DNA from: Gordonia phthalatica
Lineage (GTDB): Bacteria > Actinomycetota > Actinomycetes > Mycobacteriales > Mycobacteriaceae
Direction of reading: 5' to 3'
Length of the DNA stretch: 64,000 nucleotides
Assembly: GCF_001305675.1 (NCBI RefSeq)
Contig: NZ_CP011853.1
Span: forward strand, 2,790,001 to 2,854,000
Below the pieces are notes generated by a model. That model saw only the letters and a program-made list of their open reading frames with translations. It did no database searches and had not been told where the DNA came from. Below are positions 44,881 through 54,596 of the stretch, one piece after another (position 1 is the first letter of the stretch; each line of letters opens with the position of its first letter). Position numbers and translations under genes: made by a program.

Positions 44881-45351
44881 GTGGTCGACGACGAACAAGC
44901 GCGGCGCATCCTGACTGCGGCGATCGAGCTGGCTCGTGTCTTCGAGATCGCCCGCAAGCGCCGTCTGACGAGCGGTATCACCGGCACCAAGATCGGGATC
45001 CTCAAGCACTTGAAGAGGCACGACGCCCGGCTGACCGAACTCGCCGAATGCCTCACCGTCTCGCTCCCCGTCGCCTCACGCGCGGTCGGTGCGCTGGAGA
45101 CGGAGGGTTACGTCATCCGCCGCACCGATCCGGAGGACGCCCGCGCCTCGCTTCTGTCGCTCAGCTCGGCAGGCGTCGACTACATCTGCACGCGCGAGTC
45201 CCAGTTCATCGCACATTTCGCCGCACGCCTGGCGGATTGGTCCGACGAGGACGCCGCTCAGGCCGAGGCCGTGCTGAGCCGCCTGCGGGATCCGATCTTG
45301 GCCGCGTTAGAGCCGCTGCCCGAGCAGCAGTCCGCGCAGACCACGACGTGA
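44881..45351 (+). CDS. MarR family transcriptional regulator
   Basis: 156 residues from GTG 44881 with AAGGAGG upstream. It has the winged helix of MarR: GTKIGILKHLKRHDARLTELAECLTVSLPVASRAVGALETEGYV (outlined) and the wing RRTDPEDARASLLSLSSAG. It lies 34 bp before an MFS pump gene on the same strand, so it probably controls that pump and itself through the inverted repeat just upstream. Confidence 0.88.
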   Translation: MVDDEQARRILTAAIELARVFEIARKRRLTSGITGTKIGILKHLKRHDARLTELAECLTVSLPVASRAVGALETEGYVIRRTDPEDARASLLSLSSAGVDYICTRESQFIAHFAARLADWSDEDAAQAEAVLSRLRDPILAALEPLPEQQSAQTTT

Positions 45352-45385
45352 CATTCCGCCCTGCACTCTTTTGAAAGGTCCGTTG

Positions 45386-47089
45386 TTGACCGCCCAGCCC
45401 CTCACCGGTACGACCTCCACCGCCCCGCGCGAGTACACCCACAGCGAGATCCTCGGGGTCATGACCGGCCTGCTCGCCGCCCTCTTCACCGCGATGATCT
45501 CGACGACCATCGTCGCGACCGCGCTGCCCACCATCATGGGCGCTCTCAACGGCACGCAGCGCCAGTACACCTGGGTCATCACCGCCAGCCTCCTGACCAT
45601 GACCATCAGCACCCCGATCTGGGGCAAGCTGTCGGACCTGTTCAACAAGAAGGTCCTCACCCAGCTGTCGATCGTCCTGTTCGTCGCGGGCTCGGTCCTC
45701 GCCGGGTTCGCGCACGAGGTGTGGCTCCTGATGCCGGCCCGCGCCATCCAGGGCATCGCCATGGGCGGCTTGATAGCGACCGCACAATCGGTGATGGGGT
45801 CCATCATCACGCCGCGTGACCGCGGCAGGTACAGCGGCTACATGGGCGCGGTCATGGCCGTCGCGACCGTCTCCGGTCCCCTCCTCGGCGGTCTGATCAC
45901 CGACCACTTCGGCTGGCGCTGGACCTTCTTCGTCTGCGTCCCGCTCGCCGTCATCGCCCTGATCCTGATCCAGATCAAGCTGCATCTCCCGCACACTCCG
46001 CGCGAGAACGTGAAGATCGACTACCTCGGCGCGGTGCTGCTGTCGATCGCCGCAGCCCTCCCCATGCTGTGGGTGACCTTCGCGGGCAACTCGTACGACT
46101 GGATCTCCTGGCAGTCGGCCGCGTTCGTCGGCGGCTTCCTCGTCGCCACCGCACTGACGGTGGTCGTCGAACTCCGCGCCGCCGAGCCGATGCTCCCGCT
46201 GCGCGTGCTGCACAATCGCGCCACCATCCTGATGATCCTCGGCAGCATCGCCGTCGGCGTCGCGATGTTCGGCCCCAGTGTCTTCCTGACCCAGTACTTC
46301 CAGCTCGGTGACGGGTTCTCCCCCACCAAGGCCGGACTGATGACGATCCCGATGATCGTCGCGCAGATGCTCAGCGCCACGATCTGTGGTCAGATCGTCA
46401 GCCGCACCGGACGTGTCAAGGCCGTCATGGTGGTGGGCGGCGCCACCATGCTCGTCGGCCTCTTCGGTCTCGGCTTCATCGACCACACCACGGCGTACGT
46501 GAACGTCGCGATCTTCATGGCCATCGCAGGCATCGGCATCGGCGGTCTGATGCAGAACATCGTGCTCGTCGTGCAGAACACCGTCGACGTCACGGAGGTC
46601 GGCGCGGCCTCGGCCGCCATCGCGTTCTTCCGCTCGCTCGGCGGCGCAGTGGGCGTCTCGGTGCTCGGCGCAGTCCTGACCAGCCTCGTCGCCGACAACG
46701 TGACCAAGGGCCTGACGTCAGCCGGCATCCCCGTCCCGAAGGAGTCGGGCGACACCAGCCTCGACATCAGCATCCTGCCCGCGCCCGTCCAGGACATCGT
46801 CCACCACGCCTACTCAGACGCGTTCGGCCCGGTGTTCATGATCTCCGCGGCCACTGCGATCGTGACGTTCGTCTGCGTGCTGCTCCTGAAGGAGGTGCAG
46901 TTGCGCACCACCATCGCCAAGGAGCCGGCGAAGACCACTCCGCAGGACACCGCTGCGACCGACGCCTCCGTCGCTGAGGACGTCGAGGACAAGGCCCAGA
47001 CCACCGCCCCGGCGCCGAGCGTCACCATCGGCGCGGAGGAACCGGTCGATCTCGACGACAAGGGCGACCCGCTCCCGGCCCGGACCTAG
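45386..47089 (+). CDS. MFS drug exporter, DHA2 (14-TM) family
   Basis: 567 residues from TTG 45386, where GAAAGG lies seven bases upstream; TTG 45371 and 45383 are also in frame. DHA2 motifs: STTIVATALPTIMGAL in helix 1, WGKLSDLFNKK after helix 2, GGLITDHFGWRWTFF before helix 6. A long acidic, threonine-rich tail (residues about 520-567) follows the last helix. It is paired with a MarR regulator, a common arrangement for inducible drug or antiseptic efflux. Confidence 0.87.
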   Translation: MTAQPLTGTTSTAPREYTHSEILGVMTGLLAALFTAMISTTIVATALPTIMGALNGTQRQYTWVITASLLTMTISTPIWGKLSDLFNKKVLTQLSIVLFVAGSVLAGFAHEVWLLMPARAIQGIAMGGLIATAQSVMGSIITPRDRGRYSGYMGAVMAVATVSGPLLGGLITDHFGWRWTFFVCVPLAVIALILIQIKLHLPHTPRENVKIDYLGAVLLSIAAALPMLWVTFAGNSYDWISWQSAAFVGGFLVATALTVVVELRAAEPMLPLRVLHNRATILMILGSIAVGVAMFGPSVFLTQYFQLGDGFSPTKAGLMTIPMIVAQMLSATICGQIVSRTGRVKAVMVVGGATMLVGLFGLGFIDHTTAYVNVAIFMAIAGIGIGGLMQNIVLVVQNTVDVTEVGAASAAIAFFRSLGGAVGVSVLGAVLTSLVADNVTKGLTSAGIPVPKESGDTSLDISILPAPVQDIVHHAYSDAFGPVFMISAATAIVTFVCVLLLKEVQLRTTIAKEPAKTTPQDTAATDASVAEDVEDKAQTTAPAPSVTIGAEEPVDLDDKGDPLPART

Positions 47090-47096
47090 GACCGGC

Positions 47097-47465
47097 CTAG
47101 GCCGACTCGGCCGCCCCGCAGATCTCCGCCGGGCACCCGTGCCAGGTGTTCGACGCCTCCCGGATGGCGTGCAGCGCCACCGGCCGGGTGTACCGGCGGC
47201 TCAGCGGCGTGAACTTCTCGATCGACCGCGAGACATGGTCGTGGAAGAAGCTACACACCTCCTGCAGGGCGAGCACCTTCTGCGCCACCTGCCGCAGTTC
47301 ACGGTCCGTGACCCACGGTCCCTCGCCGTCGATCAAATTGTCGATGTCGGCCTCGCGCCACTCGCAATCCGGGTTCCCGCATTCGCACGGATACAGCGGG
47401 CGGCTCACCTCGGGTTCCACCGCGATGCGGGGCGTCGACGGTGCCGGTTCAACAGTCGTGGTCAT
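47097..47465 (-). CDS. Small cysteine-rich hypothetical protein
   Basis: 122 residues from ATG 47465, with GGAGGAG about nine bases upstream; an in-frame start further out at about 47540 is possible. The motif YPCECGNPDCEWREADID near residue 30 has three closely spaced cysteines and could bind zinc. Two more cysteines lie at the C terminus (WHGCPAEICGAAESA). Function unknown. It converges with the MFS gene, eight bases away. Confidence 0.6.
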   Translation of the reverse strand: MTTTVEPAPSTPRIAVEPEVSRPLYPCECGNPDCEWREADIDNLIDGEGPWVTDRELRQVAQKVLALQEVCSFFHDHVSRSIEKFTPLSRRYTRPVALHAIREASNTWHGCPAEICGAAESA

Positions 47466-47578
47466 GACTTCGTCTCCTCCCTCGGCAGTCGATGCCGCTG
47501 CCGATGCGGACACTGTGGCACGAGCCTCTGACATTTCCGGGTGCCGTCCCAGCACCGGTCGATCAGGCGAGCGGTCGA

Positions 47579-48085
47579 TCAGGCGAGTGAATTCAGGTAG
47601 TCGTTCATCGCACGACCCAACTCGTCGGTGAACGCCACCAGCGTCACCTTCTCCACACCGGTCTCGGCGCCGCGGATCGTGTCGATCGCCGCCGCGATCG
47701 CATCGGGTATCGGCCAGCCGTACACGCCCGCGCTGATCAGCGGGAAGGCGACCGTCGTGGCGCCGAGCTCGTCGGCCACGGCCAGACACCGTCGGTAACA
47801 CGACTCCAGCAGTCCGCGATCGCGTTGTCCCGCGCTGTAGTTCGGGCCCACTGTGTGAATGATGTGCCCGGCATTGAGCGCACCCGCCGTGGTGTAGCCG
47901 GCGTCGCCCACCGCGAGTCCGTTCGGGAATCGGCGGACGCAGTCTTCCAGGACCGACGGCCCGCCTGCCCGGTGGATCGCACCGTCGACTCCCCCACCGC
48001 CGCGCATCCGCGTGTTCGCGGCGTTGACGATGGCATCCGCCCGGACTCTGGTGATGTCTCCGACCACGATCTCGATGTTCCGCAC
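47579..48085 (-). CDS. Macrodomain protein, O-acetyl-ADP-ribose deacetylase type
   Basis: 168 residues from GTG 48085. The blocks GDITRVRADAIVNAANTRMRGGGGVDGAIHRAGG and FPLISAGVYGWP are the hallmark MacroD-type motifs that bind ADP-ribose, with the catalytic loop NAAN...GGGGVDGAIH. Such enzymes hydrolyse O-acetyl-ADP-ribose or remove mono-ADP-ribose. With the ADP-ribosylglycohydrolase at 31858, the window has two ADP-ribose erasers. Confidence 0.9.
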   Translation of the reverse strand: MRNIEIVVGDITRVRADAIVNAANTRMRGGGGVDGAIHRAGGPSVLEDCVRRFPNGLAVGDAGYTTAGALNAGHIIHTVGPNYSAGQRDRGLLESCYRRCLAVADELGATTVAFPLISAGVYGWPIPDAIAAAIDTIRGAETGVEKVTLVAFTDELGRAMNDYLNSLA

Positions 48086-48190
48086 ATCCTCATTGTCGTC
48101 GATCTCGGAAATAAATCACCTGGGCGAGGTCTACTGGCCGGTATCCGCCTTTTCTGCCCCTATCGGTGATTCATTGACGAACAGACACCG

Positions 48191-50035
48191 TCACTTGCCC
48201 AGAATCTTCGAGATCGGCTTCGCCAGCGACGGCATCACCGTCGGATGTCTGCGATCGGGGTCGCTGACGGCGACGAGCGCCTTCTCCGGAGCCAGCCGAT
48301 GCTTCTTCATGTAGCCGAGGAGCGAGGAGATGAGGTCGCGTGACGACCGCAGCTGTTCCAGCGACGGTGCACGCGGGTCGCTGAACGGCTCCAGGCGGTT
48401 GATCTGCGCCGACAGCTCGCTCTCGGCCATCATCACGCGTTCCCACAACCCGTCGTCGAACTCCTCGCCGACGTTCTTGAGCGCGTGTGCCACCGCCACC
48501 TGGATCGCGATACTCGTCGGGTCCAGCACGACGGCCTTGGGGCCGGGGCGGGCGGTCGCGGCCGCCGCGGCGACCATTCCCGCGGTCCCCGCGATGCCGC
48601 TGAGCATGGCGAGCCCGCCTGCCGCCGCGATGCTGGCCGTGCTCGCGGTCGCGAGTCCGCCGGAGATCGCGGCCACGCCGACCGCCCCGACACCGCCCGC
48701 GACGGCCAGGCCGACGGGACCGGCCGCGAGCAGTGCGACACCGGCAGCGGCGAGCGCCCACCGCGACCGCGGCCCCAGCCAGCGAGCACGACGGTCGAGG
48801 TGCGCATTCACCGATTCGACGGCCTCGCACACCTGCTCGGCCGTCTCCGTCGAGTAGCCGAGATGGTTCATGATCGCCGAGATCGCGCCGAACGCGGCGT
48901 CGCCGGTGTCGATCTCGTACGGCGACACCAGGTTCGAGTACGCGAGGACGACCACGCGGCTGATGACCTCCGACAGGTCCCAGATCCGCGGCAACCGCGG
49001 CAACTTCCCCTCCGACAGGGTCGTCAGTTCGGGCGGCAACTGATGGGTCTCGGCCTGTTCCAGCAGGTCCGAGACATAGAGATCCCGCACCACGCTCAAG
49101 GCGTCCTGATAGCGCTCGCGCGTCGCTCGTTTCGGGATGTGCAGGCCGACGGCATCCGCGAAGTGCAGGGTCACCAGGACCGTCAGTTCGTTGTCGGTGA
49201 GCCTGCGTGCGGTGCTGACGCGACGCGCACCGTCCGGCCCCGGATGCAACGCGCGGTCGACCAGCGTCGCGATCGCCGGCTGGGAGAGGTAGTCGAACGC
49301 ACGGTGCGTGCTCGCCCCGCGGACGGAGAAGTCCTGCGCACCCGGGAAGATCGTCGCCAGTCCGCGACCGGCGGTGACTCCGTCGAGGGGGTCCAGAAAG
49401 TTCGACCAGTCGTCGACCCGGGAATACGGGAATCGTTTCAGGATCCGCTGGCTGTTCCGGTACAGCGCGGGGGTGCCTGCCGGGCTGCCGACGGTGATGA
49501 ACCGACGGACGTGGACGGATTCGGGGAGGTGGTCCAGCAGGTCGATCGCAATGACGCTGCCCAGGCTGTGCCCGATGAGGACGATCTCGTCGACGTCGCC
49601 GTCCAAGTCGTCGAGGATCCGCTGCAGGACGGCGCCGCGCAGCCCCTCGTCGGTGAGGTAGTTCTTCACCTGTTTGAGGACGTCGAGCGGCGCCGAGTCC
49701 AGGAGGGACTCCTGCAGTCCGTTGACGACCGAGTCCGGCAGGCGCCCCAGTCCGAAGGCCCGGACCTCCTGGAAGTCGCGGACCAGCAGTTCCACCTGTC
49801 CCTGGCGTCGTTCGAAGGCACGGCGGGCGTCGCGATCGTCGACCACCGTGTACGTGATCGGCGGATGGACCGACTCGATCTCCGGCACCTTCAGCAGGTC
49901 TCGGTACTGCGGCGCGATGATCTCCGACTCGTCCACCGGCCGAGCCTGGATAGCGACGAGGCCGCGGTTCAGTCCGTCGAACCAGCCCGTCGCCGGGTCG
50001 CCGAGACCCACGCCGTGCAGGTAGAGAATGCGCAC
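48191..50035 (-). CDS. Lipase-like alpha/beta hydrolase with a glycine/alanine-rich hydrophobic segment
   Basis: 614 residues from GTG 50035, chosen because GGGGAGG sits five bases upstream. The N-terminal domain has ILYLHGVGLGDPATGWF and a nucleophile elbow VLIGHSLGSVIAIDLL (Ser near residue 170). A helical middle follows. From about residue 430 there is a roughly 70-residue hydrophobic, glycine/alanine-rich stretch (AAAGVALLAAGPVGLAVAGG and onward), long enough for two membrane hairpins. A C-terminal helical tail ends PISKILGK. The hydrophobic part suggests membrane contact. Function unknown; an effector or membrane-remodelling role is only a guess. A degraded paralogue lies directly upstream. 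Confidence 0.72.
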   Translation of the reverse strand: MRILYLHGVGLGDPATGWFDGLNRGLVAIQARPVDESEIIAPQYRDLLKVPEIESVHPPITYTVVDDRDARRAFERRQGQVELLVRDFQEVRAFGLGRLPDSVVNGLQESLLDSAPLDVLKQVKNYLTDEGLRGAVLQRILDDLDGDVDEIVLIGHSLGSVIAIDLLDHLPESVHVRRFITVGSPAGTPALYRNSQRILKRFPYSRVDDWSNFLDPLDGVTAGRGLATIFPGAQDFSVRGASTHRAFDYLSQPAIATLVDRALHPGPDGARRVSTARRLTDNELTVLVTLHFADAVGLHIPKRATRERYQDALSVVRDLYVSDLLEQAETHQLPPELTTLSEGKLPRLPRIWDLSEVISRVVVLAYSNLVSPYEIDTGDAAFGAISAIMNHLGYSTETAEQVCEAVESVNAHLDRRARWLGPRSRWALAAAGVALLAAGPVGLAVAGGVGAVGVAAISGGLATASTASIAAAGGLAMLSGIAGTAGMVAAAAATARPGPKAVVLDPTSIAIQVAVAHALKNVGEEFDDGLWERVMMAESELSAQINRLEPFSDPRAPSLEQLRSSRDLISSLLGYMKKHRLAPEKALVAVSDPDRRHPTVMPSLAKPISKILGK

Positions 50036-50072
50036 TGCGACCTCCCCTGGGCTGTGCTCGACGAACTGCGGA

Positions 50073-51023
50073 CTACCGAATGATATCGGCGCGGCTACCG
50101 TCCGAACATCTTGCCGAACGTACCGCCGTTTCCGGGCCTCCGTCATCGTCGCCGTCGGGATCGCTGATCGCCGGAACGACGGCGTCAGGAACCAACCCGT
50201 GTTTCTTCATGTAGTCGAGCAGCGACTTGATGACATCACGCGCGGCGTTCAGGCGTTCCAAGGAGGCCGACTTGGCGTCGCTGTACGACTCGAGCCGGTT
50301 GATCTGCGAGGACAGCTCCCCCTCGGCGAGGGTCACCCGCTCCCACAGTCCCCCGTCGAACTCCTCTCCCACCTTCTTCAGGGCGTGGGCGATCGACACC
50401 TGGATCGCGATGCTCGTCGGGTCCAGCACCACTGCGTTCGCGCCGGGGCGCGCCGTGGCAGCGGCGGCGGCGACCATTCCACCGGTTCCCGCCAGGCTGC
50501 TGAGCATCGCCAGCCCTCCGACCATGCCGCCGGGACCGAAGGCCGCCAGCCCGCTCGTGATCGCCGCGGCACCGGCAGCCCCTGCGGCACCAGCCATCGC
50601 GATGCCGATGGGGCCTGCCGCCAGGAGCGCGACACCGGCTGCCGCAAGCGCCACGCAGCATCCCCCGGTGTCGATCTCGTACGGCGCCACGGCGTTCGAG
50701 TATGCGAGCACCACGACGCGACGGATGGTCTCCGACAGGTCCCACACACGCGGCAGCGTCGGCATCCGACCGGAGACGAGTGTGGCGAGTTCCGGTGGCA
50801 GCTGCTCGGTCCCGGTCTGCGCCGACAATTCCGCGATGTACAAGTCGCGGACCACGGCCAGCGCATCCTCGTACCGGTCCCGGGTGTCCTTCTGCTTCTT
50901 CGGAATGTGGCTGCCGACCACATTCGCGAACTCGAGGGTGACGAGGACCGTCAGCTCCTCATCCGACAACCGTCGAACCATACCGCTGCCGCTCGGCACC
51001 AACGCCGTCCCGGGATTCACCAC
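50073..51023 (-). pseudogene. Degraded paralogue of the hydrolase at 48191
   Basis: 316 residues as read, alignable with the C-terminal half of its neighbour (LSDEELTVLVTLEFANVV, LPPELATL, WDLSETIRRVVVLAYSN, YEIDTG, then ALAAAGVALLAAGPIG and SIAIQVSIAHALKKVGEEFD). The entire N-terminal hydrolase domain is missing. About 47 codons between YEIDTG and ALAAAG are deleted in frame. Near 50131-50137 the frame appears shifted: the other frame ends NGGTFGKMFGR with a stop at 50095, matching the neighbour's tail. It may still be expressed (GGAGG precedes the GTG start), but it cannot be a hydrolase. Confidence 0.65.
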
Positions 51024-51122
51024 CTGCCTCCGAGAGATTCAGCGCGAAATGGCAATTTACGTGAATACTAACGATCGCCTCTGACACGAACTTTGCGTCA
51101 CCTGTTCAGGCGACGGACCGAT

Positions 51123-52490
51123 TCACCGCATCCCAGCTGCCAGCAGCGCCGCCTGGTCGGCCAGCGCGATCGCCAGGCCGCCCGCGGTCGTCGGGTGCAG
51201 CGGCGCGTTGCCCTTGATCGACTGGATGAACGGGTCCGGCGAGCACAGTCCGTGACCGGCGAACGACGGCTTCGCTATCGGGAACGACGCCGCGTCCGCG
51301 CCCTGTTCGAGCACGGTGTTCATCTTGTCGAGCCACCCGTGCAGGAGTTTCACCTTCTCGTCGGTGATTCCCAGATCGGCGACGCAGTCGGTGTCGTCGG
51401 GCAACGGATCGTAGTAGGTGTTGACGATGACCTTCGGCGGATTCTTCAGCGCCTGCAGCCGGGTCAGCAGGACCAGGTAGTCGCGGGCGAAGGACTCCAG
51501 CTTCTGATCGAAGTAGGCCTCGGAGGCCTTGCCGCCGCAGTCGGGAAGGGCGGCGCACAGTCCGATCATGTGCGACCACCCGACGTCGTTGGCCCCGACG
51601 CTGATGATGAGTGCACTCGGTGCGGCGTCGAGGGCGGTGGTCAGCTGAGGCGGCAGCATCTCTCCGCCGCGTTCCTGCCGACTGAGGATCCCCTCGCGGA
51701 TCGTCGCGCTGCTGCACGCCAGGTTGGTCACCTGCCAGTTCGACGCGCGACCGAGCGCGACGGCGAAGGCCCCGCTGGTGCGTTCGCACGCAGAGTCGTC
51801 CTTCGTGGGGTTCGTGAGCGGCGGATTGCCGATGCCCGCGGCGGTGGAGTCACCGATCACCACCACGTGACCGGCCTTCGCGGACGGCAGGTTCCGCGGC
51901 ATCTGGCCGGGGACGGTCGCGGCGCCGACCAGTGATTCGATGGAGCTGATCGCTCGCAGCTGATCCACCGAGTTGACCGCGGTCACGACCACCGCTCCGA
52001 CGTTCGCGGCCGCCGCGACGACGACGCCGAGCACCACCATCACGATCGTCGCCCGACGGGATCGTCGTTGCCATCCAGCGACCGCTCCTATCAGGATCAG
52101 CGACACCGCCGCCACGATCAGGATCTGAATGATGAGGTATCGACGCCAGCCGTCGACCAGGGCGTTCTGCAGTTCGTCCTGCGCGGCCTTCCGCGCCGCG
52201 TCGTTCCCGGCAGGCCCAACCAGGTCGGCGAGCTCCGAAGACAACTGCAGATTCGTCAGCTCCAGGCGCGGACGGATCGGACCCGGGAAGTCGATCGCGG
52301 TGTCGAGCTTCTGCCCGAACAGATCGACCTCACCGGGTCCACTCCACGACATCGACGGTGCGGCCGCACCGACACGGACCGTCTGTCCGACGGCCTCCAC
52401 CGACTGCATCGGCGTCAGCCACAGGGACACCGCGATCGCGATGACGGCGATGACCATCACCGCGACCACGTCGACGATCCGTTTCCTCAT
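51123..52490 (-). CDS. Membrane-anchored SGNH/GDSL-type esterase
   Basis: 455 residues. One helix at the N terminus (VDVVAVMVIAVIAIAVSLWL) and two near residues 120-165 anchor it. The catalytic SGNH domain follows: block I VVVIGDSTAAGIG (Ser near 213), block III SVGANDVG and block V LHPTTAGG (His near 438). Cysteines in the domain suggest disulphides, consistent with an extracytoplasmic domain. The substrate is probably an acyl or sugar ester of the envelope. It is followed on the same strand by the degraded paralogue. Confidence 0.82.
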   Translation of the reverse strand: MRKRIVDVVAVMVIAVIAIAVSLWLTPMQSVEAVGQTVRVGAAAPSMSWSGPGEVDLFGQKLDTAIDFPGPIRPRLELTNLQLSSELADLVGPAGNDAARKAAQDELQNALVDGWRRYLIIQILIVAAVSLILIGAVAGWQRRSRRATIVMVVLGVVVAAAANVGAVVVTAVNSVDQLRAISSIESLVGAATVPGQMPRNLPSAKAGHVVVIGDSTAAGIGNPPLTNPTKDDSACERTSGAFAVALGRASNWQVTNLACSSATIREGILSRQERGGEMLPPQLTTALDAAPSALIISVGANDVGWSHMIGLCAALPDCGGKASEAYFDQKLESFARDYLVLLTRLQALKNPPKVIVNTYYDPLPDDTDCVADLGITDEKVKLLHGWLDKMNTVLEQGADAASFPIAKPSFAGHGLCSPDPFIQSIKGNAPLHPTTAGGLAIALADQAALLAAGMR

Positions 52491-52520
52491 GCCTTCGAGG
52501 ATGACACGTTCAACGAGGCG

Positions 52521-54314
52521 TCATGCGGTGCCCGCGGGCCCCGCTTCCACCGGGTCGTCGCCGACCGGATCCGCATCGTCCTCGAAGGCGGCATCGGTGC
52601 CGGCGGCCGCGTCGTCCTGGGGAACGCTCTCCTCGACACGTTCGCTGACTTCCAGCTGGAAGTCGTCCCAGTCATCGCGGTTCGCACCGATGACGACAGC
52701 GGTCTCGAGCATCTGCCCGCCCTTCTTCTCGCGCAGGATCAGCGGATCGCTCCGCAGATCCTTCGTCAGCGAGATGCACAGCAGCAGCAGGATGATCGCC
52801 AGCGGCAACGCGGAGATGAACGTCAGGTTCTGAATGCCCGACAAGGCGTCCTCACCACCGATCACCAGCATGATCGCGCCGACCACACCGGTCGCCGCAC
52901 CCCAGAACACGACCACCCAGCGGCTCGGCGAGATGTTGCCTCGCTGCGACAGGGTGCCCATCACGATCGACGCCGCGTCGGCGCCCGACACGAAGAAGAT
53001 GGCGACCAGGATCATCACCAGCACCGAGGTGATACCGGTCCACGGCAGATCTTTCAACACGTTGAAGGTGATGCCCTCCGCCGTGCCGTCGCCGAACGGA
53101 TCGTTGCCGTTGCGCTGATCGGCGATCGCGGTGCCGCCGAAGATGACGAACCAGATCAGGCTCACGATGCTCGGCACCAGGATGACGCCTGCGACGAACT
53201 GACGGATGGTCCGGCCACGGCTGATGCGCGCCAGGAACATGCCGACGAAGGGGGTCCAGGAGATCCACCAGGCCCAGTAGAAGATGGTCCACGAGGAGAG
53301 GTAATCGCGCATCGCGTCGCCGCCGGTCGCGCCGGACAGCGAGATCATGTGCGGGAAGTCCTCCAGGTAGCTGCCGATGGTCGTGGGCAGCAGATCGAGG
53401 ATGAACACCGTCGGACCGACGACGAACAGGAACACCGCCAGCAGCAGGGCCAGCACCATGTTGATGTTCGACAGCCACTGGATTCCCTTGGCAAGACCCG
53501 ATACCGCTGAGAGGATGAAGCAGCAGGTCAGGACCGCGATGATGACGACCAGGACACTGGTGCCCAGGGTCTCGATCCAGCCGGCCTCCTTCATGCCGGT
53601 GCGGATCTGGAGCGCGCCCAGACCCAGCGAGGCCGCCGAGCCGAAGAGCGTCGCGAACAGGGCCAGTCCGTCGATCACCTTGCCGCCGACGCTGCTGGCG
53701 CCGCGGTGCCCGAACAGCGGGACGAACGCCGAACTGATCAACTGCGGACGGCCGCGGCGGAAGACGCTGTAGCCCAGTGCCAGGCCGAGGATCGCGTAGA
53801 TCGACCAGGGATGCAGACCCCAGTGGAACATCGACGTGGCCATCGCGGTCCGGATCGCGGCCTCGGACTCGGCGGCCGTCGTTCCCGGCGGCGGATCCAT
53901 GAAGTGCATCAGCGGTTCGGCCATGCCGAAGAAGATCAGGCCGATGCCCATGCCTGCGCTGAACATCATCGCGATCCAGGACACGGTGCGGAACTCGGGC
54001 TTCTCGTCGTCGGCGCCGAGCGGGATCTTCCCGTACTTGCTGAATGCCAGCCACAGCACGAACACCACCAGCGTGGTGGAGACGATCACGAAGACCCAGC
54101 CGACGTTCACCAGCAGCCAGTCGAGCAGGCTCTGCGCGCTGCTGGCCAGCGAATCGCTGGACACGAAGCCCCACGCGATGAAGGCGACACACACTGCGGC
54201 GACGGTGCCGAAGATCCACCAGTCCATACGCGCCGGGCCCTGGTCTGGTGCCGCCCCGACCTTCGAAATCAGATCGGGGACTTGGTCGTCGCCCCCGTTT
54301 TCACTTTTTGTCAT
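52521..54314 (-). CDS. BCCT family transporter (betaine/choline/carnitine)
   Basis: 597 residues, start ATG 54314 (MTKSENGGDD). Twelve hydrophobic helices. Conserved BCCT elements are GMGIGLIFFGMAEPLMHF, FHWGLHPWSIYAI and FYWAWWISWTPFVGMFLARISRGRTIR, the last containing the aromatic substrate pocket. A long acidic cytoplasmic tail (residues about 540-597: VEESVPQDDAAAGTDAAF) may sense osmotic stress as in BetP. Probably imports glycine betaine or a related compound. Confidence 0.9.
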   Translation of the reverse strand: MTKSENGGDDQVPDLISKVGAAPDQGPARMDWWIFGTVAAVCVAFIAWGFVSSDSLASSAQSLLDWLLVNVGWVFVIVSTTLVVFVLWLAFSKYGKIPLGADDEKPEFRTVSWIAMMFSAGMGIGLIFFGMAEPLMHFMDPPPGTTAAESEAAIRTAMATSMFHWGLHPWSIYAILGLALGYSVFRRGRPQLISSAFVPLFGHRGASSVGGKVIDGLALFATLFGSAASLGLGALQIRTGMKEAGWIETLGTSVLVVIIAVLTCCFILSAVSGLAKGIQWLSNINMVLALLLAVFLFVVGPTVFILDLLPTTIGSYLEDFPHMISLSGATGGDAMRDYLSSWTIFYWAWWISWTPFVGMFLARISRGRTIRQFVAGVILVPSIVSLIWFVIFGGTAIADQRNGNDPFGDGTAEGITFNVLKDLPWTGITSVLVMILVAIFFVSGADAASIVMGTLSQRGNISPSRWVVVFWGAATGVVGAIMLVIGGEDALSGIQNLTFISALPLAIILLLLCISLTKDLRSDPLILREKKGGQMLETAVVIGANRDDWDDFQLEVSERVEESVPQDDAAAGTDAAFEDDADPVGDDPVEAGPAGTA

Positions 54315-54596
54315 AAGGTTTTGAACCCCTCGTCGTCGACAGTTCGAGGTCAGGATTACATGCGAGGCGACAGCGCCCTCGGCCTCGCAGCCGGACTCAC
54401 GTTCACCGACTCCGATGCGGCGCACCGTGCTGCACTCGACGCTCCGGCCTCCCCGGTCGGGGCATCGACCGACTTCGATCGAGCGAAATCACCGTATCAG
54501 TCGAGCAGGTGATGCCCGCGCGGTGAGTGTGACCTGGGTCCCTTTTTTCCCCGACCGAACCGAACGTGACCCGAGAGGTTATGACAGAGTGTTCAC

